Below are positions 41,097 through 46,148 of a stretch of 46,148 nucleotides of DNA, piece by piece (within the stretch, counting starts at the first letter, position 1; the number at the start of each line of letters is the position of its first letter). Where the stretch lies: positions 1 to 46,148 of the forward strand of contig USJX01000016.1 of the NCBI GenBank assembly GCA_900555035.1, read 5' to 3'. This DNA is from an uncultured Prevotella sp. GTDB lineage: Bacteria; Bacteroidota; Bacteroidia; Bacteroidales; Bacteroidaceae. Position numbers and translations under genes: made by a program. The notes beneath the pieces were generated by a model. The model saw only the letters and a program-made list of their open reading frames with translations. It did not search any database and was not told the DNA's origin.

Positions 41097-42803
41097 ATGA
41101 ACATCAAGTACAACAAAGCCCTATGGCTCATCATCATCCTGGCTATCGTGATGATGACTCCATTCCTCGGACTCACCGATTTCAATACCAAGGGAGAACC
41201 TCGTGAGGCGGTGGTTGCCTACACCATGCTGGAACATGGCAACTGGATTCTGCCCATCAACAATGGTGGTGACATCCCCTACAAGCCACCTTTCTTCCAC
41301 TGGTGCATCGCCTTCTTCAGCCTCATCGCCGGCCACGTGAATGAATATACCTCACGTCTTCCATCCGCTGTATCGCTGGTTTTGATGACCATCGGCGGCT
41401 TCGTATTCTATGCCAAGCGCAAGGATACACAAACCAGCCTCATCGCTGCCATCCTCACGCTCACCGCCTTCGAGGTGCACCGTGCGGGCATAAACTGCCG
41501 TGTGGATATGGTGAACTCCGCCTTCATGGTGGGAGCTATGTATCTGCTCTACCGCTGGTGGGAGAAGGGAAAGCACCAGCTGCCTTGGCTTGCCATCCTC
41601 TGCATGAGCGGTGCCACGCTGACCAAGGGTCCTGTGGGCATCATCCTGCCTTGCTTCGTGATGGGCGTATTCATGCTTACCCAGCGCGAGAACTTCTGGG
41701 GCATCGTATGGCGCATGGCTTTAACCGCCCTACTCTCGCTCATCATCCCATTCTGCTGGTACTATGCAGCCTATCTGCAAGGTGGCGACGAGTTCCTGCG
41801 TCTGGTGAAGGAAGAGAACATCGACCGATTCATGGGTAAGATGGCATACGAATCGCATGAGAACCCGGCGTGGTACAACCTGCTTACACTCGTGATGGGT
41901 TGGGCTCCTTATACCTTATTATTACTGTTCTCGCTCTTCATCCTGCCATGGAAGAAGTTCTCAAAAACCCGATTCCTGGAGAATGCGAAGAAGGCTACTC
42001 CACTGCAGGTGTTCACCTGGCTTGCCTTCCTCCTGGTACTCTTCTTCTACTGCATCCCAAAGAGCAAGCGCAGCGTCTATCTGTTGCCATGCTATCCGTT
42101 CATGGCTTATCTCATCGCCGAATACATCGTCTGGATGATGAAGGAGAAGATGGGAGCCATCAAGGTATATGCCGGCGTGATTGCCTCGCTGGCCATCATC
42201 CTCGTGATTGCTACGCTTGTTATACGAGCAGGCGGCATACCAGATACCATTTTCCATGGCAAGCATGCTGCCGACAACATCGCCATGCTCCATGCCATAG
42301 GAAAATCTACTCATGGTATCCTATTCTACGTATGCAATGTGTTTCTTATAATAGGAGCTTATCATATATTCAAGGCACTCAAGAAAAAAGAGACAAGCCA
42401 AATGATGAGATATACATTGGTGATGATTATCGCAATTTTCATCACACTCGACTCCACCCTGCAGCCTGCCGTGCTCAACACCAAGGCAGACAAGCATCTG
42501 GCACCGGTTATCGAAAAGAAGTTTGATACCAGCAAGCTCTATTCTTATATGTCGGTAGAAATGATGCACTTCTTCAGCCTCAACTTCTATCTGGGCGATA
42601 AGATTCAGCAGTTTGACAAGGTTCTGCCACAGGATGGCGTGCTGATGATTCCTGAAAGCGACGTGCCAGACTTCAAGGAGAAATTCGGAAGGGACTATAC
42701 CTTCCAGAAGGTTTGGGAAGTAAAGAGACTCGTAGAATGGCATCATCCGGTAGGCTTCTATCGGTTTGTGAAGACAAGTGCCAACATCGCACAGAACAAA
42801 TGA
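41097..42803 (+). CDS. ArnT-like GT39/GT-C transferase
   Basis: A 568-residue polytopic enzyme with about twelve helices. The first periplasmic loop holds TDFNTKGEPREAVVAYTML, in which the acidic residues and REA match the catalytic Asp/Glu pattern of ArnT and protein-mannosyltransferase-like enzymes; PYKPPFFHWCIAF follows, as in ArnT (KPPLxxW). These enzymes transfer a sugar from undecaprenyl phosphate to lipid A or another acceptor on the periplasmic side. The GtrB/DPM1-like gene, convergent at 42911-43840, could supply the lipid-linked donor. Sugar and acceptor are not known from sequence; L-Ara4N synthesis genes are not in this window. Confidence 0.9.
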   Translation: MNIKYNKALWLIIILAIVMMTPFLGLTDFNTKGEPREAVVAYTMLEHGNWILPINNGGDIPYKPPFFHWCIAFFSLIAGHVNEYTSRLPSAVSLVLMTIGGFVFYAKRKDTQTSLIAAILTLTAFEVHRAGINCRVDMVNSAFMVGAMYLLYRWWEKGKHQLPWLAILCMSGATLTKGPVGIILPCFVMGVFMLTQRENFWGIVWRMALTALLSLIIPFCWYYAAYLQGGDEFLRLVKEENIDRFMGKMAYESHENPAWYNLLTLVMGWAPYTLLLLFSLFILPWKKFSKTRFLENAKKATPLQVFTWLAFLLVLFFYCIPKSKRSVYLLPCYPFMAYLIAEYIVWMMKEKMGAIKVYAGVIASLAIILVIATLVIRAGGIPDTIFHGKHAADNIAMLHAIGKSTHGILFYVCNVFLIIGAYHIFKALKKKETSQMMRYTLVMIIAIFITLDSTLQPAVLNTKADKHLAPVIEKKFDTSKLYSYMSVEMMHFFSLNFYLGDKIQQFDKVLPQDGVLMIPESDVPDFKEKFGRDYTFQKVWEVKRLVEWHHPVGFYRFVKTSANIAQNK

Positions 42804-42820
42804 TTAATGATTAGTGATTA

Positions 42821-42869
42821 GATACAAAAATAGCATCGGAACTCGTAATCCCGATGCTTTTTTTGTATC
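42821..42869. terminator. Bidirectional terminator between the ArnT-like and GtrB-like genes
   Basis: GATACAAAAATAGCATCGG (42821-42839) pairs with CCGATGCTTTTTTTGTATC (42851-42869), loop 11, with A and T runs in both directions. Confidence 0.85.
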
Positions 42870-42910
42870 TATCAAATTGATATTCTTCTTATTTATTTTC
42901 TTCGATAAGA

Positions 42911-43840
42911 TTATACTCTTTCTTCGATAAAGTATCGAGGACGGCGCTTCACCTCGGTATAAATCTTGCCGATATAGACACCTGTGATGCCCACACCCGT
43001 GGTGATGATGCCACCGATAAACCACATGGAAACGAGCAAGGAGGTCCAGCCCTGGATGGTCTTGCCCTGAATATGCTCCACCAAGGCAAAGATAATCATG
43101 ATGAAGGCTACTAAAGTCATCGCCAGACCCAGGAAGGTGATAAACCTCAAAGGGGCTACGGAAAACGAGGTGATGCCATCGATGCTGAAACTCAGCATTT
43201 TGGTTATCGGATACTTACTCTCGCCTGCCTCGCGAGCCTTGCGGTCGTAATAGACGAATCCCTCTCGGAAACCCAACTGGCGGACGATGGCTCTGAGGAA
43301 GAGATTGCGCTCGGAATATTGCATCAATGCCTTCAGGGTGCGGTTGGTCATCATGCGGAAGTCGGCATGGTTATACACCGTATCCTTATCCACGCTCTGC
43401 ATCAGCTTATAGAAAGCCTGGGCGGTGAATCGCTTGAAGAAGGTATCGGTCTTACGCTCCTTGCGCACACCATAGATGATATCCTTGCCTTCCTGCACCT
43501 GGCGCACCATATCCACAATCACATTCTCATCGTCCTGCAAGTCGGCATCGATGCTTACCATCGCATCACAATGATCCACAGCCGCCTCCATTCCTGCCCA
43601 GAGGGCATTCTGATGGCCGCGGTTATGAGATAACTTGATGCCATGCACATACTTGTGCTCCTTGGCAGCATCCGAAATCATCTGCCAGGTATGGTCACGA
43701 CTTCCATCGTCAACAAGGAGCAATCCCGTGTCGGCGTCAGTCTCTTTCTTGATAGTCTTTATCAGATTGCCAAGCACCTCCAGGGTCTTGGGCAACACCT
43801 CTTCCTCGTTATAGCAAGGAATTACTATTAATATCTTCAT
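42911..43840 (-). CDS. GtrB/DPM1-like undecaprenyl-phosphate glycosyltransferase
   Basis: A 309-residue GT2 enzyme with two C-terminal membrane helices. The start MKILIVIPCYNEEEVLPKTL, the LVDDGSRDHTW block (about 42-52), SIDADLQDDENVI (about 96-108) with the DAD metal motif, and KYPITKMLSFSIDGITSFS (about 209) before the membrane segments (about 230-252 and 266-288) are diagnostic of the GtrB/ArnC type. It makes a sugar-phosphoundecaprenol donor at the cytoplasmic membrane face. It lies 74 bases after the HhH protein gene on the same strand and converges with the ArnT-like gene, probably its user. Confidence 0.9.
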   Translation of the reverse strand: MKILIVIPCYNEEEVLPKTLEVLGNLIKTIKKETDADTGLLLVDDGSRDHTWQMISDAAKEHKYVHGIKLSHNRGHQNALWAGMEAAVDHCDAMVSIDADLQDDENVIVDMVRQVQEGKDIIYGVRKERKTDTFFKRFTAQAFYKLMQSVDKDTVYNHADFRMMTNRTLKALMQYSERNLFLRAIVRQLGFREGFVYYDRKAREAGESKYPITKMLSFSIDGITSFSVAPLRFITFLGLAMTLVAFIMIIFALVEHIQGKTIQGWTSLLVSMWFIGGIITTGVGITGVYIGKIYTEVKRRPRYFIEERV

Positions 43841-43914
43841 CTCTTCTTCTCTAATGTTCTTTCTCTAATATAACGGCAGTTTTTTCATTATCTTGCATCA
43901 TATTTGCCAAAACT

Positions 43915-45939
43915 TCACCATTTCCACTTCATCTGTATCTCCAAATCCGTCTGATGCGAGGTCGCTATCTCCTGTAATCCGGTAGAGATATGGCTTCGGT
44001 CGAAATAATTGGTAGAACCCAATTTAGCAATAACCAGCAGATGCTTACCTATTTCCGAACGAGCCACCAGGGCACAGCGGATGCCCTCGCCATAAAAGCT
44101 GCTGAAGCTCATCTGATAAAGCAGGCCGGGTTCGTAGGCATAGATGCGACTGCTGAAATCCTGCGTATGGAAATAAGAAAAACTGCCCGATAGCCTCAGC
44201 CAATGCCAGCGATAACTCAGGTTCTCGTTCAACAAATACCCCTGGCTGGGGTTCGCATCATCAGCCTCTTTCTGGCTTGACTTCTCGCCCATCTCCTTGC
44301 TCACCGTATAATCCACGCTCGTCTTGGTGCTCCAGTTTTTCTCAGCGAAAGTGGCATAAAGGCGCCATCGCCCGGTGGTGGTTCCCGCCTTCTCCTTATA
44401 GCGCAATCGGGTGCCTAGAGTCCATCTTTTATTAGGCTGATAAAGGATATTGAGCAGATGGTCCCAGCATTGCGTGCTCTGCTTGGTATGATACTTGGGC
44501 CACACGAAATAGGCAAAGTCGCTATAGCCGGTGATGCTCCAGCGATGAGCCGGTATCCACGTAAAGCCCAGATAGGCTCCATTCTCATCCTGCACATCGC
44601 TCCCCTCTGAAAAGCTGTTGCTGAAAAGCGAGTAATAGCGGGCGGAATAGAACCGCTGCAAGGCAAGCAGCGAGAAATGATCGGTAAGGAGATAGGATGC
44701 GGCATTGAGGGTGGCGATGGCTCCACTATTGCCCGTCGCCGTTTCGCCTGCGATGGTCCAGCGGTGGGAAACATAGCCATAATCCACACTCGCATTCCAG
44801 AAGTTATTGCCTTGAGGGGCAAATCGCTTATACAGCTGCGACTGGTTGGGCGTAAGCGGAAGGGAGAAAGAGGTATAAAAGCCGGTTGCTCCAACATGCC
44901 AGCCCTGGTTGCGATAGTTGATGTTTCCCCCCATCAGGGTATTGGAGGCGATGTTCTGCTTTGCGATTTCCTTCACCGTGCGATGCAGACCGGTCTTCAT
45001 GATGGTCCGGATGCCGCCCTGGTCGGAGAGCGTGGCATCTATCTTGCGATAAGAGAAGAAGGCGGTGAGGTCGAGACCTTTCAATAAGGTATAGGTGGCT
45101 GCTGCTCCCTGCAGATAATTGACTGAAGAGCGGGAGGAATGAACCCGGATTCGATTGGAGGCACTTCCCAGGGAGGAAAGCACCGAGAGTTTGCCGAAGC
45201 TGAAATCGTTGTTGAGTATCAGTCCCAAGCCTTCGTGCAGGCGGTATCTGCCCAGGGTGATGTTCTTCCAGCGCCCCAGTTTCTTTACTTGCAGATAGAA
45301 GGAGTAGAAATCATAGCCCAGGTTGTTCTTGCCGGCACCAAAGGGTTCGCCCGCATCCTGCGAACCCACTACACCCAGCTTTACATAGTCGCCATACCTG
45401 AACTGATAGCGCAGCCAGTGCTTGTATTTATAGCCCAGATAGCCATTGGTATCGCCCTTTCTTTCATAGAAAGGAACCTTCAGCATGCCCATCGCCTCAT
45501 GCTTTCCATATTTGATGATTTTCCTGATACTGGGGAAATCAGACTTCTTCTGGTCAGCATCTACATAGAAGAAATGCTCCATCAGTTGTCGCTGATACCA
45601 GCTGATGCTCGGAATCAGGGTGAGTTCCGTCATGCTTTTCATTCCGCCATAACGATAAACGTAAGCCTGGATGTCTTCCACCTGCGAAGGGGTAAGAAAG
45701 GGCAAACGCTCCATCTCCTCTCGGGTAGCCGCATTCAGGTTTATCGGATGCTGCGCCCATTCCTCCAGATCTTCCTCGTAGTCTTCCCAGGAAGCATGCT
45801 CGAAATCCTCGGTTTCCGAAAGTTCAGAAAGTAGCTGCTGCCACGACTGGGCACTTACCGAAAAGGCATGGAATAGCAGGGAACTGCCTACCAGAAACAG
45901 TTTCAACAAGAATTGGGTTATGGGCTGACAATGTTTCAT
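43915..45939 (-). CDS. Outer-membrane protein with helix-hairpin-helix motifs
   Basis: A 674-residue exported protein. Signal peptide 1-30 ends VSAQS. Residues about 55-115 contain two HhH motifs: HPINLNAATREEMERLPFLT, then QAYVYRYGGMKSMTEL and LTLIPSISW, similar to ComEA-type DNA-binding HhH. From about 180 to the end the alternating aromatic/glycine strands (LRYQFRYGDYVKLGVVG, then LEIQMKWKW at the terminus) suggest an outer-membrane beta-barrel of about 16 or more strands. Such proteins are common in Bacteroidetes; a role in DNA binding at the cell surface or in competence is only a guess. Its start has a consensus -7 box and it heads the gene pair with the GtrB-like gene. Confidence 0.85.
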   Translation of the reverse strand: MKHCQPITQFLLKLFLVGSSLLFHAFSVSAQSWQQLLSELSETEDFEHASWEDYEEDLEEWAQHPINLNAATREEMERLPFLTPSQVEDIQAYVYRYGGMKSMTELTLIPSISWYQRQLMEHFFYVDADQKKSDFPSIRKIIKYGKHEAMGMLKVPFYERKGDTNGYLGYKYKHWLRYQFRYGDYVKLGVVGSQDAGEPFGAGKNNLGYDFYSFYLQVKKLGRWKNITLGRYRLHEGLGLILNNDFSFGKLSVLSSLGSASNRIRVHSSRSSVNYLQGAAATYTLLKGLDLTAFFSYRKIDATLSDQGGIRTIMKTGLHRTVKEIAKQNIASNTLMGGNINYRNQGWHVGATGFYTSFSLPLTPNQSQLYKRFAPQGNNFWNASVDYGYVSHRWTIAGETATGNSGAIATLNAASYLLTDHFSLLALQRFYSARYYSLFSNSFSEGSDVQDENGAYLGFTWIPAHRWSITGYSDFAYFVWPKYHTKQSTQCWDHLLNILYQPNKRWTLGTRLRYKEKAGTTTGRWRLYATFAEKNWSTKTSVDYTVSKEMGEKSSQKEADDANPSQGYLLNENLSYRWHWLRLSGSFSYFHTQDFSSRIYAYEPGLLYQMSFSSFYGEGIRCALVARSEIGKHLLVIAKLGSTNYFDRSHISTGLQEIATSHQTDLEIQMKWKW

Positions 45940-45967
45940 CTATAGGCAAACGATTATTAAATTTCTT

Positions 45968-45975
45968 CAAAGTTA
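45968..45975 (-). promoter_or_regulatory. -7 box for the HhH outer-membrane protein
   Basis: The minus strand reads TAACTTTG, 28 bases before the ATG at 45939. Confidence 0.75.
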
Positions 45976-46039
45976 CAATGTTTTTCTGAAAATGAGTAAG
46001 AAAAAGGAAAGAATCTTTCTCTAAATGAGAAATAATCTG

Positions 46040-46047
46040 TAATTTTG
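46040..46047 (+). promoter_or_regulatory. -7 box of a promoter leading out of the window
   Basis: TAATTTTG on the plus strand. A leader of at least 95 bases follows, with the small hairpin ACACC/GGTGT around 46076-46102; the only ATG seen opens a frame with an early stop. The gene must start beyond the window. Confidence 0.6.
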
Positions 46048-46148
46048 CGGCGTGATTAGCAAGATAGAGGGGCTTACACCTTATTATATATAAGTAGGGT
46101 GTCCAGTTCTATGTTCCAATATTAACTCACTTGTTTGAGAGTTTTGGT

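Overview
The window looks like chromosomal DNA of a Bacteroidales bacterium, most likely Prevotellaceae (Prevotella/Segatella type). The evidence is direct: nearly every promoter that can be placed carries the Bacteroidetes -7 box TAnnTTTG, several with a TTTG about 19-20 bases upstream, and Shine-Dalgarno sites are mostly absent. Family content agrees: a BACON lipoprotein, a probable type IX sorting tail, a DUF4143 ATPase, a TGS-domain nucleoside kinase and a DUF6056 membrane protein.

Layout. 1-5545 holds housekeeping genes: 5' part of pckA, upp, a TGS-domain nucleoside kinase and a Na/Pi cotransporter. 5546-7671 has a small DNA-binding-like protein and an orphan DUF4143 ATPase, separated by palindrome-rich spacers. 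8195-21034 is a run of exported proteins: an unnamed secreted protein, a PEGA/beta-barrel protein, a BACON lipoprotein, two paralogous beta-helix-like proteins, a 1187-residue repeat protein, an LPP20-like protein and a proline-rich transglutaminase-like protein. A membrane Ser/Thr kinase with a BspA-like extracytoplasmic tail faces this run at 21118-22380. 22518-33522 combines an SDR epimerase, a PAP2 membrane enzyme, miaB, an MsbA-like ABC exporter, an LpxL-like acyltransferase, three glycosyltransferases and a polytopic membrane protein. 33670-38883 is accessory in character: an LPS-kinase-like protein, an AlbA_2 protein that seems to have lost its middle domain, a 0.8 kb spacer full of repeats, a stand-alone DUF3987-like P-loop protein and an orphan AAA ATPase lying between two copies of one terminator. 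38970-45939 returns to envelope genes: an LTA-synthase-type sulfatase, an ArnT-type transferase, a GtrB/DPM1-type transferase and an outer-membrane HhH protein.

Most striking. First, the spacer at 35781-36066 contains 13 consecutive units with an exact 22-base period, upstream of the DUF3987-like gene; nearby are tandem AAACAAnnTTGTTT palindromes and a 117-base nested inverted repeat. This resembles an iteron or operator array. Second, the promoters of the secreted-protein genes at 8195 and 17219 share a triple TGAA-type box with identical spacing (22 bases) to the -7 element and no -33 TTTG, which suggests one activator controls both. Third, two genes (the ABC exporter and the Ser/Thr kinase) have ATG only 4-5 bases after the -7 box, so their transcripts are probably leaderless.

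How the genes fit together: much of the window serves the cell envelope, namely lipid A-type acylation and export, surface glycan assembly, lipid head-group or phosphoglycerol chemistry, and secreted or outer-membrane proteins. All functional names come from reading sequence motifs without database searches.
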